This document shows positions 8,396 through 16,472 of a DNA stretch of 50,806 bases, piece after piece. The position numbers and the translations under genes are program-made. The notes beneath the pieces were generated by a model that had not been told where the DNA came from, made no database searches, and was given only the letters and a program-made list of their open reading frames with translations. The DNA is taken from the NCBI GenBank assembly GCA_017544805.1, contig JAFYDK010000072.1:1-50806 (forward strand), in the 5' to 3' direction. Each line of letters begins with the position of its first letter. Within the stretch, counting starts at the first letter, position 1. The stretch is from Bacteroidales bacterium. GTDB lineage: Bacteria > Bacteroidota > Bacteroidia > Bacteroidales > UBA3824.

Positions 8396-9298
8396 CTAAT
8401 TAAGCCCCATAACGATTGCAAGCAATACTGAATAATATTTTGACTCTATACTATCGGCTCTTGAGGTCAAAACAACGGGAGATTTTACGCCCGAAAGCAC
8501 TGAGGCCACAGTAGAATTTGCGAGTTTGGTGTTAGCTTTATAAAAAGCGTTGCCCGCCTCGATGTTCGGAAAAATCAAACAATCCGCATCACCTTTTATA
8601 ACGCTTCTGACATTTTTAATTTCAGAGGCTTCTTTATTGATTGCAACATCAAGACCTAAAGGTCCATCCGCAATACAGCCTAATTGTCCTCGTTCGCTCA
8701 TTTTAGCGATTACGGAAGCGTCATAACCGGCTTTAATAGCGTTGGAAACCAATTCCGTAGCCGCAATAAGGGCAACTTTAGGATTAGGATTTTCAAGCAT
8801 AACAGCAGTTTGAACAAGGGATGAAAGAATTTTGAGTTTTTGTTTCAAATCCGGTTCGGGCAAAACAGCAGCATCTCCGAAAATCAAAAGCCTATCCAAA
8901 TTAGGATTGTCAATCACACCGACATGACTGATCGTACTATCCACTGTCAAAAGCCCTGAATTTCTGTTTAATACCGCTTTTAAATATTTTTCCGAACTAA
9001 TAAGACCCTTCATCAAAATATCAGCTTGTCCCGATGAAACTTTTTTGACCGCTACATCCAAAGCCTCGTCATTAGAATCAACAGAGCAAACCTCATAATC
9101 CGAAAGCGAAATTCCGCACGAAAGAGCTGCCTTTGAAATTTCGTTTTCAAGACCAACCAAAACTGCTTGAACACGATTTTCTTTACGCAATCTCTCCAAA
9201 GAAAGCAATGTATGAAAATCATACGGACAAGCAACTGATACTTTGCGTTTTACGCCCTCAGGGGCTTTCTTTCTCAACTGTTCAAGTTTAGTTATCAT
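8396..9298 (-). CDS. ptb: Phosphate acyltransferase (phosphate butyryltransferase / PTA-PTB family)
   Basis: The 300-residue product fits the length and fold of phosphate butyryltransferase and the catalytic domain of phosphotransacetylase: KVSVACPYDFHTLLSLERL at the N terminus, VLVGLENEI, DILMKGLISSEKYLKAVLN, VIDNPNLDRLLIFGDAAVLPEPDL, and the late AGNAFYKANTKLANSTVASVLSG that contacts CoA. Members convert acyl-CoA plus phosphate to acyl-phosphate, feeding ATP formation by a butyrate- or acetate-type kinase. No such kinase gene is adjacent in this window. Chain-length preference cannot be decided, so the ptb symbol is tentative. The gene appears monocistronic. Confidence 0.85.
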   Translation of the reverse strand: MITKLEQLRKKAPEGVKRKVSVACPYDFHTLLSLERLRKENRVQAVLVGLENEISKAALSCGISLSDYEVCSVDSNDEALDVAVKKVSSGQADILMKGLISSEKYLKAVLNRNSGLLTVDSTISHVGVIDNPNLDRLLIFGDAAVLPEPDLKQKLKILSSLVQTAVMLENPNPKVALIAATELVSNAIKAGYDASVIAKMSERGQLGCIADGPLGLDVAINKEASEIKNVRSVIKGDADCLIFPNIEAGNAFYKANTKLANSTVASVLSGVKSPVVLTSRADSIESKYYSVLLAIVMGLN

Positions 9299-9427
9299 TT
9301 CCTAAAATTAAAAATCCAAGGTGCAAAAATAATCATAATTATTTATTTTCGGTATATTTTATGCTGTAATTTTAAGATAATTATTTAATTTTGCGACATT
9401 AAAAAACGATAAACACAATTAAAAAAA

Positions 9428-9697
9428 ATGCCAGGTTTAGAAAATGTAGAACATCCGGTTTTATTTGTTTTGATCGGAATTGCCTCTGGATACGTAGCAG
9501 CAAGGCTTATGACGAAGGAAAAACAAGGTTTAGGACTGATAGTCAATTGCGTAATAGGTATTTTAGGAAGCCTTTTAGCGGGTTGGTTATGTCCTTTGTT
9601 AGGCATAAAATTTGCCAATGCATGGTATGGTGATTTTCTCCAAGCCCTTGTTGGAGCAATTGCAATTTTAGCTGTAATAAATTTATTAAAAAAATGA
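9428..9697 (+). CDS. GlsB/YeaQ/YmgE-like small membrane protein
   Basis: The 89-residue protein has three hydrophobic segments rich in Gly and small residues (LFVLIGIASGYVAARLM, LGLIVNCVIGILGSLLAGWL, LVGAIAILAVINLL), the pattern of the transglycosylase-associated GlsB/YeaQ/YmgE family of small inner-membrane proteins often tied to stress or envelope homeostasis. Its biochemical role is not known. A -7-like TAATTTTG lies at 9386-9393. The stop overlaps the start of the following subtilase gene by four bases (ATGA), so the two are translationally coupled. Confidence 0.82.
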   Translation: MPGLENVEHPVLFVLIGIASGYVAARLMTKEKQGLGLIVNCVIGILGSLLAGWLCPLLGIKFANAWYGDFLQALVGAIAILAVINLLKK

Positions 9698-11073
9698 GAA
9701 AAATCAATAAAATGATACTAACGGCGGCATTATCAATATTTTTGCCGTCAGCACAACTTTTTGCTCAGTATAAAGTTTCATCCGGCAAATACGCCGTAAA
9801 ATTTACTGACAAAGAAGCAAATCCTTATTCGTTGGAGCGTCCGCAAGAGTTCTTAACACAAAAAGCTTTGGACAGACGTGAGAAATTTTCAATAGGCTTA
9901 GATGTTAGGGACTTACCCGTAACACCCTCGTATGTAGACTCATTGAAAAGTCTCGGTTTCAAAATTCAAGGAGTGAGCAAATGGCTTAACTGTGCCGTTG
10001 TAATCTGCGATTCAACGGATTTGGAAAAGCTCAAAACCTTAAGTTTTGTCAATTACGATTACAATTGGAGAAAAACTATCGACAAGCCCAAAACCACTCC
10101 CGAACCTTTGGAGCGTCCAAAATTTTCCAAAAAAGACAAACCTCTTGACAAAACGATAAAACTTCAATACGGCAAAGGCGAAAATCAAGCTACTATGCTT
10201 AACGTTCAAGCGCTTCATAATGCCGGTTTTACGGGAAAAAACATTACCGTGGCTTTGTTGGATGCAGGTTTCTACAAAGTTCCTAATTGGAAAAGTTTTC
10301 AAAAGATGATAGAAGAAAACCGTCTTTTGGGAACAAGGGATTTTGCCGACATCGATCAAGAGGTTTATGACACTGACACTCACGGCATGAACGTATTGTC
10401 CTGTATAACAGGTTATTGGCCGGAACAGTTAATCGGAACGGCACCTGATGCACAGGCATATCTTTTCAGAACCGAAATCAGCAAATCAGAAAATGTAATT
10501 GAGGAATTTCTTTGGGCATTTGCTGCTGAAGTAGCTGATAGTCTTGGTGTTGATGTTATCCACAGCAGTTTGGGTTATTATAAATTCGACGACAAAAGCA
10601 AATCCTACAAATATTCTGACATGGATGGCAACGTTGCAGTTAGCACGAGAGCTGCCGACATTGCAGCAAGCAAAGGCATTTTGGTAACCGTAAGTGCGGG
10701 CAATGAAGGCGACGACCTTATTTGGCCGTGGATAACCTCACCGGCTGATGCTGACAGCGTTTTGACCGTAGGTGCTGTTGATAAAAACGGCGTAATTGCT
10801 AATTTCAGTTCAAGAGGCCCGGCTTATGACGAGAGAATAAAACCCGATGTTTGCGCTAAAGGTTTAAGTTCTGCTGTTCAAGGCACTTCAAATCATATCA
10901 CAACCTCAAGCGGAACATCATTTTCCGGCCCGATAATGGCGGGAGCTTGTATTTGTCTTATGCAGGCTCACCCAAAAGCTCCTGTTATGGAACTTATCAA
11001 AGCTATCAAAACCTCTGCAAGTCAATTCGATAAACCCGATAACACTTACGGTTACGGTATTCCCGATTTTTAA
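9694..11073 (+). CDS. Secreted subtilisin-like serine peptidase (S8 family), no C-terminal sorting domain
   Basis: The 459-residue protein has a Sec signal (about residues 1-24, ending QLFAQ), a propeptide-like region to about 165, and an S8 catalytic domain with the full triad: Asp190 in VALLDAGF, His230 in TDTHGMN and Ser409 in GTSFSGP. Asn in SAGNEGD forms the oxyanion hole. Relatives in this phylum usually continue past the YGYGIPDF motif into a further tail for type IX secretion or surface anchoring; here a stop codon falls exactly after that motif. Either the enzyme is released to the periplasm or medium, or the gene was shortened at its 3' end. It overlaps the GlsB-like gene upstream and is followed by an inverted repeat. 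Confidence 0.92.
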   Translation: MRKINKMILTAALSIFLPSAQLFAQYKVSSGKYAVKFTDKEANPYSLERPQEFLTQKALDRREKFSIGLDVRDLPVTPSYVDSLKSLGFKIQGVSKWLNCAVVICDSTDLEKLKTLSFVNYDYNWRKTIDKPKTTPEPLERPKFSKKDKPLDKTIKLQYGKGENQATMLNVQALHNAGFTGKNITVALLDAGFYKVPNWKSFQKMIEENRLLGTRDFADIDQEVYDTDTHGMNVLSCITGYWPEQLIGTAPDAQAYLFRTEISKSENVIEEFLWAFAAEVADSLGVDVIHSSLGYYKFDDKSKSYKYSDMDGNVAVSTRAADIAASKGILVTVSAGNEGDDLIWPWITSPADADSVLTVGAVDKNGVIANFSSRGPAYDERIKPDVCAKGLSSAVQGTSNHITTSSGTSFSGPIMAGACICLMQAHPKAPVMELIKAIKTSASQFDKPDNTYGYGIPDF

Positions 11074-11112
11074 CTCGCTCACAGAATCCTCATAAAATGG
11101 GGCTACTAATAA

Positions 11113-11202
11113 TAATTGACAATTGACAATTAACAATTGACAATTAAGAATTGAAAATTGAAAATTAAGAATTAAACAATTGTCAATTGTCAATTGTCAA
11201 TT
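11113..11202. repeat. Inverted pair of heptamer arrays
   Basis: The left arm is made of AATTGAC units and the right arm of AATTGTC units, so about 25 bases can pair and form a long AT-rich hairpin; a short run of GAAAATT units lies in the loop. It follows the truncated-looking subtilase and precedes folC. There is no T-run, so it is not a classical terminator. Confidence 0.8.
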
Positions 11203-11232
11203 AATAATTAATTAAAATTAGCAATAAAAAAA

Positions 11233-12528
11233 ATGAATCTGTCCTATCCTGAAGCTGAAAAATTTTTATTTGAACAGTTGCCCGTATTTGAAAGAAACGG
11301 CGGTGAGGCTTACAAACCCGGTCTTAATACAGCAACTACGATTGATAATTTTTTTAACAATCCGCACAAAGAGTACAAAACCGTACATATTGCCGGAACT
11401 AACGGCAAAGGCTCGGTTTCCAACTTTTTAGCGTCAATACTTCAACAAGCCGGCTTCAGGACAGGACTTTTTACATCTCCACACATCTTAGATTTCAAAG
11501 AAAGAATCAGGGTAAACGGTGAAAAAATTTCGGAAGATTTCGTCAAGGATTTTGTTAACAAATACATCGAAAAATTTTCGTACCTTAAACCGACTTTTTT
11601 TGAACTCACTACTGCAATGTGTTTTGAATATTTCCGTTTCAAAAAAGTTGATATTGCAATCATCGAAACCGGCATGGGCGGAAGATTGGACTCCACCAAT
11701 ATCATAACACCGATTTTAAGCGTTATAACAAACATTGCGCTCGATCATTGTCAGTTTTTGGGAAATACACTCAAAGATATTGCTAAAGAAAAAGCAGGAA
11801 TCATCAAAAAAGGCGTTCCCGTGGTTATCGGCGAAAGCGATAACAGAACAAATTCCGTTTTCTTAGAAAAAGCCTCTCAAACAGAATCTCCCGTTATTTT
11901 GGCGTCTAACAAATTGCAGGCAACGGCTGGCGGTTTGGACGAAAACGGCAATCAAATTTTCAATATTTTTAAATGCGGAGAACCTTTTTTGCCTGGCATA
12001 AGATGCGCTCAAACAGGCATTTACCAACAAAAAAATATTGTTTCTGCAGTTGCGGCAATAGAACAACTGCAAAATTTAGGTATCAAAATTTCAAAAGACG
12101 ACATTTATTCGGGTTTTGAAAACGTAAACCGCAACACCGGCTTTTACGGTCGCTGGCAAATTATTGATAATGAGCCACTTACTGTTTGCGATACGGGACA
12201 CAATCCCGCCGGAATGAAATACGTATGCGAACAACTTTCCGCACAAAAATTCAAAACTTTAAGAATGGTTATCGGTTTTGTTGCCGACAAGGACGTTGCC
12301 ACGATTCTGAAAATGTTGCCTAAAAATGCCGTTTATTATTTCTGCAACGCCAACACAAAAAGGGCATTACCCGCTGAAAATTTGAAATTTACCGCTCTTG
12401 ATTACGGACTTTCAGGCTCGTCATATTCCTCACCTAAAGAAGCGTTAAAAGCGGCAAAATCAGACTCAGAAAAAGACGATTTCATCTTTTTAGGCGGAAG
12501 TAATTACGTCGTGGCAGAGGCTTTATAA
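11233..12528 (+). CDS. folC: Bifunctional folylpolyglutamate synthase / dihydrofolate synthase
   Basis: The 431-residue protein is of normal FolC/Mur-ligase length. It opens with NTATTIDNFFNNPHKEYKTVHIAGTNGKGSVSNF, where GTNGKGS is the ATP-binding loop, then LFTSPHILDFKERIRVNG (folate-site loop), TAMCFEYF, IIETGMGGRLDSTNI and ITNIALDHCQFLGNT. The C-terminal domain contains CDTGHNPAGM and GFVADKD. The enzyme adds glutamate to dihydropteroate and to reduced folates using ATP. The start follows an A-rich leader. Its 3' end forms one arm of a hairpin with the convergent MFS-PlsC gene. Confidence 0.96.
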   Translation: MNLSYPEAEKFLFEQLPVFERNGGEAYKPGLNTATTIDNFFNNPHKEYKTVHIAGTNGKGSVSNFLASILQQAGFRTGLFTSPHILDFKERIRVNGEKISEDFVKDFVNKYIEKFSYLKPTFFELTTAMCFEYFRFKKVDIAIIETGMGGRLDSTNIITPILSVITNIALDHCQFLGNTLKDIAKEKAGIIKKGVPVVIGESDNRTNSVFLEKASQTESPVILASNKLQATAGGLDENGNQIFNIFKCGEPFLPGIRCAQTGIYQQKNIVSAVAAIEQLQNLGIKISKDDIYSGFENVNRNTGFYGRWQIIDNEPLTVCDTGHNPAGMKYVCEQLSAQKFKTLRMVIGFVADKDVATILKMLPKNAVYYFCNANTKRALPAENLKFTALDYGLSGSSYSSPKEALKAAKSDSEKDDFIFLGGSNYVVAEAL

Positions 12529-12548
12529 AAAAAGCCTAAAGCCACGAC
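12508..12548. other. Hairpin spanning the ends of two convergent genes
   Basis: GTCGTGGC (12508-12515) pairs with GCCACGAC (12541-12548) and, inside it, AGGCTTT (12518-12524) pairs with AAAGCCT (12531-12537). The left arm is folC coding sequence and the right arm is the coding end of the convergent gene; both stop codons lie within the structure. There is no T-run outside, so it may block polymerases or protect RNA ends rather than act as a standard terminator. Confidence 0.65.
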
Positions 12549-14434
12549 AAAACCAAATCTTCAGATTCTTTTCCCTGATTATAAAAATCTTCAAGTTTTT
12601 TGTTGAAATCGTTTTTTGGCAAAACGCTCCACTGCTTGAAATCGTTGGTAATATCCACAAATTCCAAACTGATTTTGCGCTTTCTTACGAAGAAAATTAT
12701 TCCCGAGAAAATATACAAACCGCTCATTAACAACAATTTAACAATAGACGGAGTTTTTTTCATTTTGTATTTTGACCATTTAGAACCCCAAAAACCGATA
12801 ATTCTCACGGCAACGACTTTTGTATTTTCCGGCAAAATTTTGCTTGCATTATAAGCGAGTCTGCGGTTTCCGATAGTTTCTTTTCCATCAAGAGTGATGT
12901 GTCCCGAAGGATAAAAAAGTATATTAGAGCCTTTGTGAAGTTGCTCGTCAATAATTCCGTCTAAAAGTTGAACCTGTTCAACGCCTTTGCGGCTCTTTTG
13001 AAGATTCGGCACTTGAACGGCATCAAACATATTCAAAATATGCCCGATAACAGGAATTTTCCAATAAACAGAATCCACAAGCGGCTGAAGTTTTTTATCA
13101 TAAAGTTCCGCAAAAAGCATAATCGGATCGAGTAAAGCCCTATGCATTGGCAGGATTAAAAGGTTTTCGCCCTCTTTCGCATCCATATTTTCAATGCCTT
13201 TTTTAGAAACCTCATAATGCAGTCTGACATGATTGCGTCCAAAAAAGCACAAAACATTTTTGTAATTAAACAAAAAGAAAATCGAGGCTACAAACATCAC
13301 CACGCCGTCAAACAAGAAAACATATTTTGTATTTAAAAAACTCGTAATCAGAACGTTAGTAACCGAGGATAAAAATATGAAAATAAAAGAAACCAAATTG
13401 AAATATGCTAAAAACAAATTCAATTCTCCGGGTTTTGCCCGTTTTTGAATCTCTGCGTCCAATGGAATTTTGAAAAATCCGCACAAAACGGAAACCAAAA
13501 TAATGGCTACCGTAAAAATCATTCCCCGCATATCAAAAACGCAAACAGCAATCAATATCAACGAAACCAAGAAACCTAACTGCGGGACATAACCGAGCAT
13601 AAATTTTTTTCTGTCAAGATTTCCGCACCAAATACAGCCGATAGAAATTCCCACAGCCATAAACGCTAAAATTACACCCGTATCGGTCGGCGACATGGAA
13701 AGTTCTGAACTACAATGCAATATGAGCAGCGTTTGAATCGAAGCCGAAAGCCACCAATACATACAAAGCAGAAAAATAACGTGCTTTAATCCACGATGTT
13801 TGTTTACCATTCGACTAACGGAAATAATAAATTTTATCGGATTAGCAGAAGTTTCTTCGGTTTGTTTTGTCTCGTCAGCTTTAATTAAAAAACTAAACAA
13901 AATGCCCAAGAGAGCCACAACGCCCAAAACCGTGTATTGAACTGATTCTGAGGCTTTTTCACTGAGTACTGAGCCTAAAAATGTACCGATTAAAATGCCT
14001 AAAAACGCAAAAGCCTCCATTCCGCCCATACCCTGCGAAATACCTTTTTCGCCGCCGATGTCTTTAATCAAACCGTATTTTGAAGGCGAAAAAATTGCAC
14101 TTTGAAAACCCATCAACATCACGGCCGAGATAGCAAGCCAAAGATTTTGAGTTTTAAAACCCAAAACGGCGACTAACATAATCGGAAGTTCACAAATTTT
14201 TGCAATCCTGATAATTTTAGTTTTCTTGAAAAAAAGCGGCAATCTGCCCGCCAAAGGTGAAAAAAGCAAATACGGTAAGACCAAAGCTCCCGCCGTAGAA
14301 TTTACGACAAAAGTTTTTTGAGAATCTTCCACCCAACCCGCTGCTATAAAACATACCAATGTCTTGAGCAAATTATCATTCATAACGCTCATAATATTAG
14401 TCAGATACAGCGGTAAAAATTTCTTCAGCATCAT
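12536..14434 (-). CDS. MFS lysophospholipid-type transporter fused to a PlsC acyltransferase
   Basis: The chosen start (MMLKKFLPLYLTN) gives 633 residues; the open frame to 14536 would overlap the upstream gene heavily. Residues 1 to about 390 form a 12-segment MFS carrier like LplT (NDNLLKTLVCF, LPYLLFSPLAGRL, SPSKYGLIKDI). After about residue 420 comes a PlsC-type acyltransferase with the HxxxxD catalytic motif MHRALLDPI and the later FYPSGHIT loop, then a terminal hydrophobic helix. In E. coli the transporter LplT and the acyltransferase Aas work together in lysophospholipid salvage, and here both functions are on one chain, but the acyl-ACP synthetase part of Aas is missing. The gene is probably last in the long minus-strand train. 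Confidence 0.88.
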   Translation of the reverse strand: MMLKKFLPLYLTNIMSVMNDNLLKTLVCFIAAGWVEDSQKTFVVNSTAGALVLPYLLFSPLAGRLPLFFKKTKIIRIAKICELPIMLVAVLGFKTQNLWLAISAVMLMGFQSAIFSPSKYGLIKDIGGEKGISQGMGGMEAFAFLGILIGTFLGSVLSEKASESVQYTVLGVVALLGILFSFLIKADETKQTEETSANPIKFIISVSRMVNKHRGLKHVIFLLCMYWWLSASIQTLLILHCSSELSMSPTDTGVILAFMAVGISIGCIWCGNLDRKKFMLGYVPQLGFLVSLILIAVCVFDMRGMIFTVAIILVSVLCGFFKIPLDAEIQKRAKPGELNLFLAYFNLVSFIFIFLSSVTNVLITSFLNTKYVFLFDGVVMFVASIFFLFNYKNVLCFFGRNHVRLHYEVSKKGIENMDAKEGENLLILPMHRALLDPIMLFAELYDKKLQPLVDSVYWKIPVIGHILNMFDAVQVPNLQKSRKGVEQVQLLDGIIDEQLHKGSNILFYPSGHITLDGKETIGNRRLAYNASKILPENTKVVAVRIIGFWGSKWSKYKMKKTPSIVKLLLMSGLYIFSGIIFFVRKRKISLEFVDITNDFKQWSVLPKNDFNKKLEDFYNQGKESEDLVLSWL

Positions 14435-14453
14435 GTTATATTTTTTAGTCAGT

Positions 14454-14798
14454 TCACATAAAATTTTTCCACGCCCAAAATTTTCGTCTTTTAAGATACG
14501 ACAAATCGCTTTCAAATTCGTAACTTTCTTTTTCAAACGGAATATTAGTATAAGCTTGAAAATGTTTTTGTCCGCGGAATCTGTTTTTCAAATAAAAAAA
14601 CAAATAAAGCGGATAAAAGAAAACTACAAGTGTTTCCGCTTGCTGGGCAAAATGGATTTTTTCATGGTTCAAAAGGGTTTTAAAAGCCGCCTCAGACATT
14701 TCTTTCTCATTGTATTTCAGCAAGATAAACGGAAAAAGCGTTATCCCCGAATACGTTTTCAGAAGTTTTTGAAAAAGAAATTTCGAAAAAAAAACCAT
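14454..14798 (-). CDS. Small HExxH protein, possible membrane-associated metallopeptidase-like
   Basis: The 114-residue product carries HEKIH at 45-49, the zincin signature, followed by a hydrophobic stretch (TLVVFFYPLYLFFYL) and a Glu-rich segment IPFEKESYEFE that could provide a third metal ligand. I recall similarly built small uncharacterised proteins in Bacteroidota but cannot name a family. The motif suggests a minimal zinc hydrolase, yet the protein is far shorter than usual peptidases, so it might only bind metal. It lies 19 bases before the MFS-PlsC start and 36 bases after the pseudouridine synthase, all on one strand, which points to co-transcription. Confidence 0.75.
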   Translation of the reverse strand: MVFFSKFLFQKLLKTYSGITLFPFILLKYNEKEMSEAAFKTLLNHEKIHFAQQAETLVVFFYPLYLFFYLKNRFRGQKHFQAYTNIPFEKESYEFESDLSYLKRRKFWAWKNFM

Positions 14799-14834
14799 AA
14801 CAAAAATTTTTGTTACAAAAATAATCAGAGCATT

Positions 14835-16472
14835 TCAAAAAGCAAACTTTTTTGAGATTTTATTATTATAAAAATCCGCCTTTTTTTCTACCGTAATTAT
14901 TTTTTTTAACCTCGGGTGCATAAATTCGATTTTTTCAGCATGAAGATACATCCTTGAAGCCTTTCTTCCGTAAAGTTCATCACCGAGAATCGGCGCTTTA
15001 AGTCCCAAATAATGAGCAGAATGAACTCTTAACTGATGAGTCCTGCCCGTTAAAGGAAAAAAATATATATAAATTTTTCTCTCATCACTATCCACAACCT
15101 GAAAATCCGTTACTGCCGGCTTACCATGCAGAAAATCAACCTTTTGCCTCGGTCTGTCATTCAAATCGGGAATCAACGGCAAGGCAATACGCCCAGAGGT
15201 TCGAGTTACATAACCGTCCAAAACGGCAAAATAAGTTTTTTTGATTTCTCGTTTTTCAAACAACTGCTGAATTTCCCGATAAAAACTTAAACTCTTGCTA
15301 ACAATAATCAATCCCGAAGTCGCTAAATCCAAACGATGACAAAGCATAATTTCCTTATTATCAGGGTATTTATCCCTCATAACAGACAAAACGGAAGGTT
15401 GATTTTTTTTGTCGGGACAACTCAACATATTCTCCGGCTTATTAACAATCCACATAAATTCGTCCTCATAAACGATTTCAAGACTCTTTTTAGGCAAATC
15501 GTCCAAAGGATTTTTTTCAAAAGTAAGACCATTTAACATAAATTCCAAAATCGGACGGCATTTGGAATTGCAGGCGGGATAAAAATTTAAATGTTGTCTG
15601 ATTTCGCCTTTCGGAGACTCCCCATACCAAAATTCGGCTATTGAAATAGGTTTATATCCATGTAAACAAGCATATTGCAAAAGTTTTGGAGCGCAACATT
15701 CGCCCGCACCCGAAGGAGGTACTGAACCGTTATAATCAGAAAAAATATCCCTAAGATTCCCCGATTTTCCATCAAAACTATTAACCGTGAATTTATAAAA
15801 TAAATAGTTTTGCAGATTATCGGAAAGATATTTTCTTGTCGCTTTGAGCTCAGAAAGTTGATTTTCAATGGGGATAAGTTCTTTCCTGATTTCTGATAAT
15901 TGCGCCTCAAATTTACGTTTCAAACGCTTAAATTCAGCATTTTGAAACTTACTTTCCTTTTCCAATTCAGGAGAATTTTTACCGTCAATTTTTAAGGAAT
16001 CGCGTTTTTGTTTTTCCTGTTTCATAAAAAGGCGATAAGATTCTATTTCCTGAGATTGTTGTTTTTGAGTTTGAGAAATTAACTCCTTGAGTTTATGATA
16101 TTTAGAAGAGCATTCTAATTGTGTAATACTTAAATTAACCTCGGAAATTTGCAATCGTCCGAACGTATACCCAAGGTCATCGTTCAAATAGTCATAAATC
16201 GGGGGAACAAAAAAATCATAATTGTCTTTCCCGGAAATCTGCCCGGAAAAAGCCGCCAAAAAACCAATTTTCTTTTGTTGATTTTCAACGATTAAAACAC
16301 CGAACATTTTGCCCGAAGAAATCTCCGGCAAAAAATCCTTAAAAAAATGTTCAATATACGCAACTACTAATTTTTGCGCTTTAATACACAGAGAATCAGG
16401 CTGATAATAAAACGGATTGTTAAAAACCGTTCTTAATTGTTCAGGTGAATATTTTAATGGATGAAATCTCAT
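14835..16472 (-). CDS. RluA family pseudouridine synthase with long N-terminal extension
   Basis: The catalytic domain occupies about residues 330-530: MLCHRLDLATSGLIIVSKS with the catalytic Asp382, then FPLTGRTHQLRVH and GDELYGRKASRMYLHA. The 545-residue chain is about twice the length of a minimal RluA. The extension has a Gln/Glu/Lys-rich coiled coil at about 125-215 and a cysteine-bearing block (GAGECCAPKLLQYAC, YPACNSKC) at about 255-310 that could bind metal. Enzymes of this family convert specific uridines of rRNA or tRNA to pseudouridine; the target site here is unknown. The start overlaps the upstream kinase stop by four bases. Confidence 0.92.
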   Translation of the reverse strand: MRFHPLKYSPEQLRTVFNNPFYYQPDSLCIKAQKLVVAYIEHFFKDFLPEISSGKMFGVLIVENQQKKIGFLAAFSGQISGKDNYDFFVPPIYDYLNDDLGYTFGRLQISEVNLSITQLECSSKYHKLKELISQTQKQQSQEIESYRLFMKQEKQKRDSLKIDGKNSPELEKESKFQNAEFKRLKRKFEAQLSEIRKELIPIENQLSELKATRKYLSDNLQNYLFYKFTVNSFDGKSGNLRDIFSDYNGSVPPSGAGECCAPKLLQYACLHGYKPISIAEFWYGESPKGEIRQHLNFYPACNSKCRPILEFMLNGLTFEKNPLDDLPKKSLEIVYEDEFMWIVNKPENMLSCPDKKNQPSVLSVMRDKYPDNKEIMLCHRLDLATSGLIIVSKSLSFYREIQQLFEKREIKKTYFAVLDGYVTRTSGRIALPLIPDLNDRPRQKVDFLHGKPAVTDFQVVDSDERKIYIYFFPLTGRTHQLRVHSAHYLGLKAPILGDELYGRKASRMYLHAEKIEFMHPRLKKIITVEKKADFYNNKISKKFAF

